The notes beneath the pieces are model-generated. The model saw only the letters and a program-made list of their open reading frames with translations. It had not been told where the DNA came from and did no database searches. A stretch of 64,000 nt of DNA from assembly GCF_947497695.1 (NCBI RefSeq), contig NZ_CANMHM010000011.1:1-64000 (forward strand), in the 5' to 3' direction. Made by a program: the position numbers and the translations under genes. The DNA is from an uncultured Polaribacter sp. GTDB taxonomy: Bacteria > Bacteroidota > Bacteroidia > Flavobacteriales > Flavobacteriaceae. This document shows, one piece after another, positions 54,326 to 63,440 of the stretch. Positions within the stretch are counted from its first letter, which is position 1; the number at the start of each line of letters is the position of its first letter.

Positions 54326-55321
54326 ATGACAAAAATTACTGCAGCAATTACAGCTGTTGGGAAATACGTTCCTGATTATATTCTAACAAATAAAGAGTTA
54401 GAAACTTTGGTTGATACAAATGATGAATGGATTACTAGTAGAACAGGTATCAAAGAAAGACGAATATTAAAAGAAGAAGGTTTAGGTACTTCTTATCTTG
54501 CAATAAAAGCAGCACAAGAACTTATACAAAAATCAAATATAGACCCTACTGAAATAGATATGGTAATTTTGGGAACAGCAACACCAGATTTATTTGTAGC
54601 ATCTACAGCAGCTTATGTGGCCTCTGAAATAGGTGCAGTAAATGCTTTTGGTTATGATTTACAAGCAGCATGTTCTAGTTTTTTGTACGGCATGTCTACA
54701 GCAGCAGCTTATATTGAGTCGGGTAGGTACAAAAAAGTATTATTGATTGGGGCTGATAAAATGTCTTCTATCATAGATTATAAAGACAGAGCTACTTGTA
54801 TTATTTTTGGAGATGGTGCAGGAGCTGCATTATTTGAACCTAATACAGAAGGTTTAGGTTTACAAGACGAGTTTTTAAGAAGTGATGGAGTAGGTAGAGA
54901 CTTTTTAAGAATTGAAGCTGGTGGATCTTTAATGCCAACCACTCAAAAAACCTTAGATGATAAAAAGCACTTTGTATATCAAGAAGGAAAAACTGTTTTT
55001 AAATATGCCGTTTCTAATATGGCAGAGGTTGCAGCAAAAATGTTAACTAGAAATAATCTTGAAGAAAGAGATATACAGTGGTTAGCAGCCCATCAAGCTA
55101 ATAAAAGAATAATTGAAGCAACTGCTAAAAGGGTAGGAGTTTCATCAGAAAAAGTAATGATGAACATTCAAAATTACGGAAATACTACTTCTGCAACTTT
55201 ACCTTTGTTATTAGCAGATTACGAAAATCAATTAAAAAAAGGAGATAATATAATTTTTGCTGCATTTGGTGGCGGTTTCACTTGGGGAGCTGCTTATGTA
55301 AAATGGGCGTATAATTCATAA
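54326..55321 (+). CDS. fabH: 3-oxoacyl-ACP synthase III (KASIII)
   Basis: Condenses acetyl-CoA with malonyl-ACP to start fatty-acid chains. The active-site triad is Cys in QAACSSFLYGMS (near 113), His in WLAAHQANKRI (near 250) and Asn in NIQNYGNTTSATLPL (near 279). The 331-residue length is standard. accB and accC follow on the same strand (18-bp and 86-bp gaps), giving a compact initiation module. Confidence 0.96.
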   Translation: MTKITAAITAVGKYVPDYILTNKELETLVDTNDEWITSRTGIKERRILKEEGLGTSYLAIKAAQELIQKSNIDPTEIDMVILGTATPDLFVASTAAYVASEIGAVNAFGYDLQAACSSFLYGMSTAAAYIESGRYKKVLLIGADKMSSIIDYKDRATCIIFGDGAGAALFEPNTEGLGLQDEFLRSDGVGRDFLRIEAGGSLMPTTQKTLDDKKHFVYQEGKTVFKYAVSNMAEVAAKMLTRNNLEERDIQWLAAHQANKRIIEATAKRVGVSSEKVMMNIQNYGNTTSATLPLLLADYENQLKKGDNIIFAAFGGGFTWGAAYVKWAYNS

Positions 55322-55339
55322 AAAAATAACTAAACAATT

Positions 55340-55825
55340 ATGAGTATGGATATTAAAGAAATTCAAAACCTTATAAAATTTGTAGCTAAATCTGGTGCAA
55401 GTGAGGTAAAGTTAGAAATGGAAGATGTAAAAATTACAATTAGAACAGGTTCTGGTAAAACAGAAACAACAATTCTTCAAGCAGCACCAATTGGTGGATT
55501 ACCTCAAGCTGCTGCTCCTGTTGCTGCTGCGCCAATTGCAGTATCAGAAGTAGCAAAACCAAAAGTAGCAAGTGAAGATTCTAAATATATAACTGTAAAA
55601 TCTCCAATTATCGGAACATTTTACAGAAAACCATCACCAGACAAACCTAATTTTGTTGAGGTAGGTACTGATATTTCTGAAGGAGATACTGTTTGTGTTA
55701 TTGAAGCAATGAAACTTTTTAATGAAATAGAATCTGAAATTTCTGGAAAAGTTGTTAAAATATTAGTTGATGATTCTTCTCCTGTAGAATTTGACCAACC
55801 ATTATTTTTGGTAGATCCATCTTAA
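55340..55825 (+). CDS. accB: Acetyl-CoA carboxylase biotin carboxyl carrier protein
   Basis: Carries the biotin that AccC carboxylates and AccA/AccD read. The biotinyl Lys is in VIEAMKLFNEIES near residue 126. The C-terminal 80 residues form the biotinyl domain. A Pro/Ala-rich linker (APVAAAPIAVSE, about 65-75) connects it to the N-terminal dimer region. It is 161 residues long and is followed by accC. Confidence 0.96.
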   Translation: MSMDIKEIQNLIKFVAKSGASEVKLEMEDVKITIRTGSGKTETTILQAAPIGGLPQAAAPVAAAPIAVSEVAKPKVASEDSKYITVKSPIIGTFYRKPSPDKPNFVEVGTDISEGDTVCVIEAMKLFNEIESEISGKVVKILVDDSSPVEFDQPLFLVDPS

Positions 55826-55911
55826 TTTTAGATCATTAGATTTCTAGATGTTTAGACTTAAACTCTAAATTGTCTAATAGTCAATTATTTAATTAATCTA
55901 AATTTAAAAAG

Positions 55912-57249
55912 ATGTTTAAAAAAATATTAATTGCCAATAGAGGTGAAATAGCATTACGAGTTATTAGAACCTGTAAAGAAATGGGTATAAAAACTGTTGC
56001 AGTATACTCTACAGCAGATGCAGAAAGTTTACATGTTAGATTTGCTGATGAGGCTGTTTGTATTGGACCTGCACCCAGTTCAGAATCTTACCTAAAAATG
56101 TCTAACATTATTTCTGCAGCAGAAATTACAAATGCAGATGCTATCCATCCAGGTTATGGTTTTTTATCAGAAAACGCTAAATTTTCTAGTTTATGTGATG
56201 AACATAATATTAAGTTTATAGGAGCTTCAGGTAAAATGATTGACCAAATGGGAGATAAGGCCAATGCAAAATCTACAATGATTGCTGCAGGTGTACCTTG
56301 TGTTCCAGGTAGTGAAGGTGTAATAGTAAGTTTTAAAGATTGCCAAAAGGTTGCTCTAGCAACAGGTTATCCTGTTATGTTAAAAGCTTCAGCTGGAGGT
56401 GGAGGTAAAGGAATGCGTGCTGTTTGGAAAGAAGAAGATTTAAAAGATGCTTGGGATTCTGCAAGACACGAATCTAAAGCAGCATTTGGTAATGATGATA
56501 TGTACATGGAAAAGCTTATTGAAGAGCCAAGACACATCGAAATTCAGATTGTGGGAGATTCTTTTGGAAAAGCATGTCATTTATCTGAAAGAGATTGTTC
56601 TGTTCAACGTCGTCATCAAAAATTAACTGAAGAAACTCCTTCTCCTTTTATGACAGACGAATTGAGAAATAGAATGGGGGATGCAGCTGTAAAAGCTGCA
56701 GAATTTATCAAATATGAAGGTGCAGGTACTGTAGAGTTTTTAGTTGATAAACACCGTAATTTCTTTTTTATGGAGATGAATACACGTATACAAGTAGAAC
56801 ATCCTATTACAGAAGAAGTTGTTAATTACGATTTAATAAGAGAACAGATTTTAGTAGCTGCAGGTGTACCAATTTCAGGTAAAAATTATTTTCCTCAAAT
56901 GCACTCAATAGAATGTAGAATAAATGCTGAAGACCCATTTAATAATTTTAGACCAGCTCCAGGGAAAATTACAACTTTTCATGCTCCAGGAGGTCATGGA
57001 ATTAGAATAGATACACATGTATATGCAGGTTATATGATTCCGCCAAATTACGATTCTATGATTGCTAAATTAATAACGACTGCTCAAACAAGAGAAGAAG
57101 CTATTAATAAAATGAAACGTGCTTTAGATGAATTTGTAATTGAAGGTATTAAAACAACAATTCCCTTTCACAGACAATTAATGGATCATCCAGATTATAT
57201 TGCTGGAAATTACACCACAAAGTTTATGGAAGATTTTAAAATGAATTAG
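55912..57249 (+). CDS. accC: Biotin carboxylase
   Basis: ATP-dependent carboxylation of biotin on AccB. The ATP-grasp features include KANAKSTMI, the Gly-rich [15 protein letters not shown] loop (about 159-173), the catalytic [23 protein letters not shown], and [17 protein letters not shown]. The 445-residue length is normal. It is the last gene of the fabH-accB-accC run, before a terminator. Confidence 0.97.
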   Translation: MFKKILIANRGEIALRVIRTCKEMGIKTVAVYSTADAESLHVRFADEAVCIGPAPSSESYLKMSNIISAAEITNADAIHPGYGFLSENAKFSSLCDEHNIKFIGASGKMIDQMGDKANAKSTMIAAGVPCVPGSEGVIVSFKDCQKVALATGYPVMLKASAGGGGKGMRAVWKEEDLKDAWDSARHESKAAFGNDDMYMEKLIEEPRHIEIQIVGDSFGKACHLSERDCSVQRRHQKLTEETPSPFMTDELRNRMGDAAVKAAEFIKYEGAGTVEFLVDKHRNFFFMEMNTRIQVEHPITEEVVNYDLIREQILVAAGVPISGKNYFPQMHSIECRINAEDPFNNFRPAPGKITTFHAPGGHGIRIDTHVYAGYMIPPNYDSMIAKLITTAQTREEAINKMKRALDEFVIEGIKTTIPFHRQLMDHPDYIAGNYTTKFMEDFKMN

Positions 57250-57279
57250 ATTCTATCTTTATTTTAAATATTTTAGATA

Positions 57280-57308
57280 AAGAGAACACAATTTGTGTTC
57301 TCTTTTTT
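57280..57308 (+). terminator. accC terminator
   Basis: AGAGAACACAA pairs with TTGTGTTCTCT, followed by T residues, 30 bp after the accC stop. Confidence 0.9.
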
Positions 57309-57502
57309 ATTAGATTTTTAAAGAATTTAAGGATGCTATTATATTTATGATATTTTAAACGTTATTTACAATAAAATTTATTAAATATGTAAAGACATTT
57401 AAATTCTTTAAATTAGCACAAATAAGTAATAATAGATTAGTTTTTCTTATTCTTAACTTAAAACTTATTTAACTTTATAATTTTTTAAGTAAAACAATAA
57501 AA

Positions 57503-57835
57503 ATGGAGACACCAAATTTAAACTATATAAGAGAACTTTCTGGTGGTGATATTAATTTCGAAGAAAGTATATTAAGTGTGTTAAAAAAGGAGTTTCCTAA
57601 AGAATTACTTATTTTTAAAGAGAATTTTGAACAAAAGCGATTTGAAGAAGTAGCTAATAACATTCATAAGTTTAAGCACAAAATAAGTATTTTAGGTTTT
57701 AAAAAAGGATTAGATTTAGCATCTGATTTTGAGAAAGAAATTAAAAAGGGTAATATAGAATTATATCAAGATTTTTTAGTTATTTTAGATAAAATTAGAG
57801 TATACCTAGAAAAGTATAACCCTACAAAAGTATGA
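57503..57835 (+). CDS. Hpt (histidine phosphotransfer) domain protein
   Basis: A 110-residue stand-alone Hpt protein. The phospho-acceptor is His55 in HKFKHKISILG (compare the consensus HxLKGxxxxxG). It is all helical with no receiver or kinase domain. It would accept phosphate from a hybrid kinase and pass it to a receiver. The next gene, a LytTR response regulator, overlaps it by 4 bp and is the likely partner. No histidine kinase lies in this locus. Confidence 0.85.
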   Translation: METPNLNYIRELSGGDINFEESILSVLKKEFPKELLIFKENFEQKRFEEVANNIHKFKHKISILGFKKGLDLASDFEKEIKKGNIELYQDFLVILDKIRVYLEKYNPTKV

Positions 57836-58527
57836 TGAATTGTATAATAATTGATGATGATGAAACTGCAAGGCTAATTATAAGGCAGTTGTGTAATAAG
57901 TCTAAACAAGTTAATGTCTTAGAGGATTTTAGTTCTGCTATAAGCGCAATTAAATATCTAAATTTTAATGAAGTCGATTTAATATTTTTAGATATTTATA
58001 TGCCTTCATTTTCTGGTTTCGATTTTATACAAACATTAAAATCTCCACCCAAAATTATATTAACAACTTCAGATAAAAACTTTGCATTACAAGCTTTTGA
58101 ATATGAGTCTGTAATAGATTTTTTAGTAAAACCAATTAAGGAAGAAAGATTTAACAAATCTTTACAAAAGGTTAGCTCAGTTAAAAAAATAAAAGTTACA
58201 AATAATACAGAAGACTCTAACTTTATGTATGTTAATGTAGATAAGCGTCTTGTTAAAATTAACATACCAGAAGTATATTATGTAGAGGCAAAAGGCGATT
58301 ATATTAGTATTAAAGTAGAAAATAAAAGTTACTTGGTACATTCAACATTAAAAAAGATTGAAGAAAAATTACCTTCATCTTTATTTATTAGAGTTCATAG
58401 ATCTTTTATTATTAATATTACAAAAATCATTGATATTGAAGATAATAGTGTTTTAATTCAAAAAGGAGTAATTCCTATAAGCAGATCTAATAAAAGTGAA
58501 TTAATGAAAAGATTAAATTTACTTTAG
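57832..58527 (+). CDS. LytTR-family response regulator
   Basis: A 231-residue DNA-binding response regulator. The receiver domain has acidic Asp8-Asp10, the phospho-acceptor Asp54 in IFLDIYMP and a Lys in FLVKPIKEERF near 100. The LytTR domain fills about 128-231 (VYYVEAKGDYISIKV, FIRVHRSFIIN). It overlaps the Hpt gene by 4 bp. The combination points to a phosphorelay whose kinase is elsewhere. Its targets are unknown. Confidence 0.92.
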   Translation: MMNCIIIDDDETARLIIRQLCNKSKQVNVLEDFSSAISAIKYLNFNEVDLIFLDIYMPSFSGFDFIQTLKSPPKIILTTSDKNFALQAFEYESVIDFLVKPIKEERFNKSLQKVSSVKKIKVTNNTEDSNFMYVNVDKRLVKINIPEVYYVEAKGDYISIKVENKSYLVHSTLKKIEEKLPSSLFIRVHRSFIINITKIIDIEDNSVLIQKGVIPISRSNKSELMKRLNLL

Positions 58528-58617
58528 TGCTGCTTTATACGTTAAGCTATTAATAAGGTGTTTTTTTTCTGATTAAAAAGGTTAACTTTTTCTTTAAATT
58601 AACAGCAAAATATTATC

Positions 58618-58666
58618 TAAAAAAAAGCGATTAAAGTTTATTTTAAACTTTAATCGCTTTGTATTT
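58618..58666. terminator. Bidirectional terminator between LytTR and GH31 genes
   Basis: A very strong stem (AAAGCGATTAAAGTTT with its complement) around ATTTT. The T-run is best on the minus strand, so it chiefly serves the GH31 gene, whose stop is 135 bp away. Confidence 0.75.
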
Positions 58667-58800
58667 ATAAATCTTCTACATTATAAAATGTTAGGGGGAA
58701 GACAGATTTGTAATACTGTAAAGATACAATATAATAAGTATTTCTAAAATTTCAGATCATTTCTAACACCTTACTTATTAACAATGTTTTCAACAATATT

Positions 58801-61206
58801 TTATTTTCCAAATAAATGCAACTCATTAAACTCTTTATCTATAACTATAGATTGTGTTTTATCTAAACTAGTCTCATTTAAAGTTGTTTCTACATTGTCT
58901 ATTTGAATAGAGTTGATAGTAAAAGGTAAATTATGGAAAACAATCTTAAATTTACTGTAACCAGCATTAAAGTCTCCTCGTTTATGTTGCTGAATAATTA
59001 ATTCTTCACTTTTACCTGTCACTTTAAAAGTACGCAAACTAAACCTTCCTTTCTTGTAATCATATCCATCATGTGCATCATCATATAATTTAGAAGATTC
59101 TTTTCCTTCTTTATAATAAACATCTAAAGTAATTTCTTCAAAATCTTTCTCACCAACATATTGTTGCACAGGATATTTAGGAATTACTGCACCCTCTTTA
59201 ATAAATATAGGCATGCTATCTATATCTGCATCTACCCACATTTCTTTACCTCCTTCAACAAGTTCATCAGTCCAGAAATTGTACCATTTACCTTTAGGAA
59301 CATACATTCGTCTTCCTTTAGCATTTGGTTCTTGAATTGGGCAAACTAAAATTTGTTCTCCATAAACAAACTCATCACTTCTATGATGTGTACTTGAATC
59401 TGCTTGGTCATATAAAACTAAAGACTTTAAAATCGGAGTTCCATCATTTATATAAGCCCAAAAAGCGGTGTATAAATAAGGTAAAAGTTGGTATCTAAGC
59501 TCCACAAATTTTCTTACAATATCTGTAATTTCATCACCAAAAACCCAAGGTTCTTGATCACCATGATCTCCAGAAGAGTGCACTCTACAAAAAGCATGAA
59601 AAATTCCTAATTGAATCCAACGAGCAAATAATTCTCCTTGTGGTTGTTCTGCAAAACCACCAATATCAGATCCTGCAAAAGAAAAACCAGACATTGCCAT
59701 TCTTTGTGCTTGGTTATTAGCAATTGCAAGATGTTCCCATGTTGCAACGTTATCTCCCATCCAAGTAGAAGTATATCTTTGTGCACCAGAATAAGCAGAT
59801 CTAGTAATTACAAAAGGTCTTTTTGGATAGGCATATTTTTTTAAACCATGATAGGTTGCACGCGCCATTTGTGTTCCATAAATATTATGTGCTTTTCTAT
59901 GTGAACATGGGTTTCCATCATAATCATGACGTACATCATCTGGAAATGATTTATTGGGTACATCCATTACAGCTGGTTCATTCATGTCATTCCAAACACC
60001 TTTTACGCCAAAATCTTCAATTAATTCTTTAAACAAACCAGACCACCATTCTCTAACTTCTGGTTTTGTGTAATCAGGAAAGTAACATTGTCCTGGCCAA
60101 ACTTTACCTTTCATGTAAGGACCATCTGCACGTTTACAAAAATAATCTTTGTCTAATGCTTCTTTAAAAACATCATATTCTAAATCTATTTTAATTCCTG
60201 GATCTATAATTACAACGGTTTTAAAACCATCATCTTCTAGTTCTTTTACCATTCTTTTAGGATCCGGAAAATATTCTTTATTCCATGTAAAGCAACGAAA
60301 ACCATCCATGTAATCGATGTCTAAATAGATAGCATCACAAGGTATTTTTAAATCTCTAAAAGTATTTGTAACTTCCTTTACATTACTTTCTGGAAAGTAA
60401 CTCCATTTACATTGATGAAAACCTAAAGCCCATAATGGAGGTAAGGCATGAGGTTTACCCGTTAAATCTGTGTAGTTTGCAACCACATCTTCCATTTGTG
60501 GTCCGTAAATAAAATAGTAATTCATTTCACCTCCTTGTGCCCAAAAACTGGTTACATTTCTTCTTTCATGTGCAAAATCGAAATGAGATTTAAAGGTGTT
60601 GTCAAAGAAAACTCCATAAGATTTTCCATCTTGCAGTGCAGTGTAAAAAGGGATTGCTTTATAAATAGGATCTGTATCTTTACCAAACGCATAAGAATCT
60701 GTAGCCCAATTTTCAAAACGTTTACCTTTAAGGTTTACATCTACAGGTTTATCACCTAAACCATAAAAGCTTTCTGCTCTTTGGCATACTTTACTCATTT
60801 TTACAATATCACCACCAAACTCGTAACTTTCTTCCCAATGAAAGCCTATTTCATCTTCATTAATTAATTTATTATCTAAAGCATCATACAATTTTACTTG
60901 TAAGCTACTTTTTTCTACTTTACATATTAATTTTGAAGTAGTAACAACATAATGTGTTTCTTCTTCTTTAACCTCTAAAAAGTTATATCCTCTACTAGCA
61001 TGTATGGTAACTCCGTATGAAAAATCGTTTTCAAACTTACCAGTTGTACTATATCTAAAACGAATAACACTATCTCTTACAACAGTTAATTGTAGTATTA
61101 CTCCGTTTTTTGTGGTAAAATGTAATTTATCTACATCTTTACTATAATTTATAATTTCTGTTGGAAATAAATTTCCTTTTTGTTCTAACTCTGTATTAAC
61201 AATCAT
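58801..61206 (-). CDS. Glycoside hydrolase family 31 alpha-glucosidase
   Basis: An 801-residue enzyme releasing glucose from the ends of alpha-glucans or maltodextrins. The N-terminal beta-domain has the family pattern (YGLGDKPVDV near 150). The catalytic barrel has the nucleophile Asp in FGVKGVWNDMNEPAV (near 402) and HSSGDHGDQEPWVFG. No signal peptide is visible, so it should be cytosolic. It lies beside glgB and a GlgE-like gene, in an alpha-glucan block. A LacI-operator-like palindrome lies upstream. Confidence 0.94.
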   Translation of the reverse strand: MIVNTELEQKGNLFPTEIINYSKDVDKLHFTTKNGVILQLTVVRDSVIRFRYSTTGKFENDFSYGVTIHASRGYNFLEVKEEETHYVVTTSKLICKVEKSSLQVKLYDALDNKLINEDEIGFHWEESYEFGGDIVKMSKVCQRAESFYGLGDKPVDVNLKGKRFENWATDSYAFGKDTDPIYKAIPFYTALQDGKSYGVFFDNTFKSHFDFAHERRNVTSFWAQGGEMNYYFIYGPQMEDVVANYTDLTGKPHALPPLWALGFHQCKWSYFPESNVKEVTNTFRDLKIPCDAIYLDIDYMDGFRCFTWNKEYFPDPKRMVKELEDDGFKTVVIIDPGIKIDLEYDVFKEALDKDYFCKRADGPYMKGKVWPGQCYFPDYTKPEVREWWSGLFKELIEDFGVKGVWNDMNEPAVMDVPNKSFPDDVRHDYDGNPCSHRKAHNIYGTQMARATYHGLKKYAYPKRPFVITRSAYSGAQRYTSTWMGDNVATWEHLAIANNQAQRMAMSGFSFAGSDIGGFAEQPQGELFARWIQLGIFHAFCRVHSSGDHGDQEPWVFGDEITDIVRKFVELRYQLLPYLYTAFWAYINDGTPILKSLVLYDQADSSTHHRSDEFVYGEQILVCPIQEPNAKGRRMYVPKGKWYNFWTDELVEGGKEMWVDADIDSMPIFIKEGAVIPKYPVQQYVGEKDFEEITLDVYYKEGKESSKLYDDAHDGYDYKKGRFSLRTFKVTGKSEELIIQQHKRGDFNAGYSKFKIVFHNLPFTINSIQIDNVETTLNETSLDKTQSIVIDKEFNELHLFGK

Positions 61207-61280
61207 AATTTTGGTTGTTTATTTTGACTTTCAAAAATCGTAAAAGTTTGTAAAAATATAAAGTTTAACTTTCTTTTTTT

Positions 61281-61296
61281 ACGATAACGTATTCGT
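61281..61296. promoter_or_regulatory. Candidate LacI-type operator upstream of GH31 gene
   Basis: ACGATAACGTATTCGT is a 16-bp palindrome with 12 symmetric positions and a central CG, as in operators of LacI-family sugar regulators. It is 75-90 bp before the GH31 start. Related sequences occur upstream of fbaA and tpiA. Confidence 0.4.
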
Positions 61297-61421
61297 CTGT
61301 TTTACACAAAAATATTGCTTATTTATTTAAAATTTAGGCAAAAAAAATATCATTTATAAAATGATAAAATTTTTCTTAAAGTCTTAAAAATGAAGTATTT
61401 TATTATGAAGTTTTAAATAAT

Positions 61422-61468
61422 AATCCTCTTTTTTTATCATAATTGCATTCCGATAAAAAAAGAGGATT
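61422..61468 (-). terminator. glgB terminator
   Basis: A 17-bp perfect stem (AATCCTCTTTTTTTATC with its complement) and a 13-nt loop, 13 bp past the glgB stop. It can work in both directions. Confidence 0.85.
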
Positions 61469-61480
61469 TAAAATTAAATA

Positions 61481-63388
61481 TTATTTAAATTTAAATGCAA
61501 TCATACCTAAAGGAGGTAAATTTAATTCGATAGAATTTGCTCTACCATTCCACTCTTTATGGTCTGATTCTAATTTGGTATTCTTAAAGTTTCCTGTTCC
61601 GTTATATTTTAAAGCATCACTATTAAATACAGCTTTTAATGTACCAGATTTTGGTAGACCTATTCTGTATCTTTCCCTTGGAACTGGCGTTAGATTTAGT
61701 ATAACAATTATATTATCTTTTTCATTTTTACCTTTTCTAATGTAAGACATTACAGAATTTACGTGATCTCCATGATCTATCCATTCAAAACCTTCATAAG
61801 AAAACTGCTTTTGGTGTAAGGCAGGTTCTTTTTTGTAGAAGTTGTTTAAGTCTTTTACCAAAGTTTGTGCACCTTTATGAACATCATAATCTAGTAAATG
61901 CCAATCTAAACTTCCGTTAAAATTCCATTCACTCGTTTGTCCAAATTCGCCACCTTGAAACAATAATTTAGTTCCTGGATGCGTAAACATTAAGCTATAT
62001 AGCATTCTTAAATTCCCGAATTTTTGCCATTCATCACCAGGCATTTTATCTACAATTGATTTTTTGCCATAAACCACTTCATCATGAGAAAGAGGCAACA
62101 TAAAGTTTTCTGTAAAAGCATAATTTAAACTAAAAGTTAAATCGTTTTGGTGGTGTTTTCTATAGATAGGTTCTTTTTCAAAGTAGTCTAAAGTATCGTG
62201 CATCCAACCCATCATCCATTTCATTCCAAATCCTAAACCTCCATCGTAAATTGGTCTAGAAACTTGTGGGAAAGAAGTAGACTCTTCTGCAATTGTTTGA
62301 ACATCTGGAAAAGATTCATAAACAGCAGCATTCATTTCTTTAATAAAATCAATAGCATCTAAATTTTCTCTCCCACCAAATTCATTAGGCTCCCATTCTC
62401 CTTCTTCTCTAGAATAGTCTAAAAATAACATAGAAGCAACAGCATCAACTCTTAAACCATCTGCATGATATTGATCTAACCAAAAAATGGCATTACTTAT
62501 TAAAAATGCTTTTATTTCATTTCTACCATAATTAAAAATTAAACTTTTCCAATCTTGATGGTATCCTTTTCTTCTATCTGGATGTTCATATAAATGAGAT
62601 CCATCAAAGAAACCTAACCCATGATCGTCTGATGGAAAATGAGAAGGTACCCAATCTAATAAAACACCGACTCCTTTTTCGTGGAATTTATCTACCAAAT
62701 ATTTAAATTCATCAGGATAACCAAAACGAGATGTTGGTGCAAAATAACCTGTTAATTGATACCCCCAACTTGGGTCATAAGGATACTCCATTATTGGCAT
62801 AAATTCTACGTGTGTAAAATTCATTTCTGCTACATAATTTACCAAATCATCGGCTAATTCTCTATAACTTAAAAAACGATTTTCTTCAATTTGTTTTTTC
62901 CAAGACCCTAAATGAACTTCATAAACAGAAAAAGGTGCATCTAAAGCATTCTTTTTCTTTCTGTTTTTCATCCATTTTTTATCATTCCAAGCATAATCAT
63001 CCTCCCAAACTTCTGAAGCCGTTTTTGGAGGGTGCTCACATCTTCTTGCAAAAGGATCTGCTTTTTCTGTAGTTATATCATTATTATTACTTCTAATTTT
63101 GTATTTGTAAACAGTTCCTTTGCCAATTTCGGGTATAAATCCTTCCCAAATTCCACTTCCATCCCAACGAACATTTAAGTGGTGTTCTCCTTCTAGCCAA
63201 TAGTTAAAATCACCAACTACAGAAACGGATTTTGCACTAGGTGCCCAAACTGCAAAATAAGTCCCTTTTACACCATTTACTGAGATAATATGAGAACCAA
63301 ATTTTTCATAAAGTCGATAATGTTTTCCTGCTTGAAAAAGATTGATATCAAATTCTGTAAAAAGACTGTGTGCTTTAGTTTGTGCCAT
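61481..63388 (-). CDS. glgB: 1,4-alpha-glucan branching enzyme
   Basis: Adds alpha-1,6 branches to glycogen-type glucans. The N-terminal CBM48-like domain (YFAVWAPSAKSVSVVGDFNYW) precedes a GH13 barrel with GVLLDWVPSHF, GLRVDAVASMLFLDY (nucleophile Asp), the catalytic Glu in TIAEESTSFP and LPLSHDEVVYG. It is 635 residues long. The partial GlgE-like gene lies 52 bp upstream on the same strand, so the two are likely an operon. Confidence 0.96.
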   Translation of the reverse strand: MAQTKAHSLFTEFDINLFQAGKHYRLYEKFGSHIISVNGVKGTYFAVWAPSAKSVSVVGDFNYWLEGEHHLNVRWDGSGIWEGFIPEIGKGTVYKYKIRSNNNDITTEKADPFARRCEHPPKTASEVWEDDYAWNDKKWMKNRKKKNALDAPFSVYEVHLGSWKKQIEENRFLSYRELADDLVNYVAEMNFTHVEFMPIMEYPYDPSWGYQLTGYFAPTSRFGYPDEFKYLVDKFHEKGVGVLLDWVPSHFPSDDHGLGFFDGSHLYEHPDRRKGYHQDWKSLIFNYGRNEIKAFLISNAIFWLDQYHADGLRVDAVASMLFLDYSREEGEWEPNEFGGRENLDAIDFIKEMNAAVYESFPDVQTIAEESTSFPQVSRPIYDGGLGFGMKWMMGWMHDTLDYFEKEPIYRKHHQNDLTFSLNYAFTENFMLPLSHDEVVYGKKSIVDKMPGDEWQKFGNLRMLYSLMFTHPGTKLLFQGGEFGQTSEWNFNGSLDWHLLDYDVHKGAQTLVKDLNNFYKKEPALHQKQFSYEGFEWIDHGDHVNSVMSYIRKGKNEKDNIIVILNLTPVPRERYRIGLPKSGTLKAVFNSDALKYNGTGNFKNTKLESDHKEWNGRANSIELNLPPLGMIAFKFK

Positions 63389-63440
63389 AGTTGTATGTGT
63401 TCAAAAATGTTATCTTTTAAATAAGATAGATTTTTTTGTT

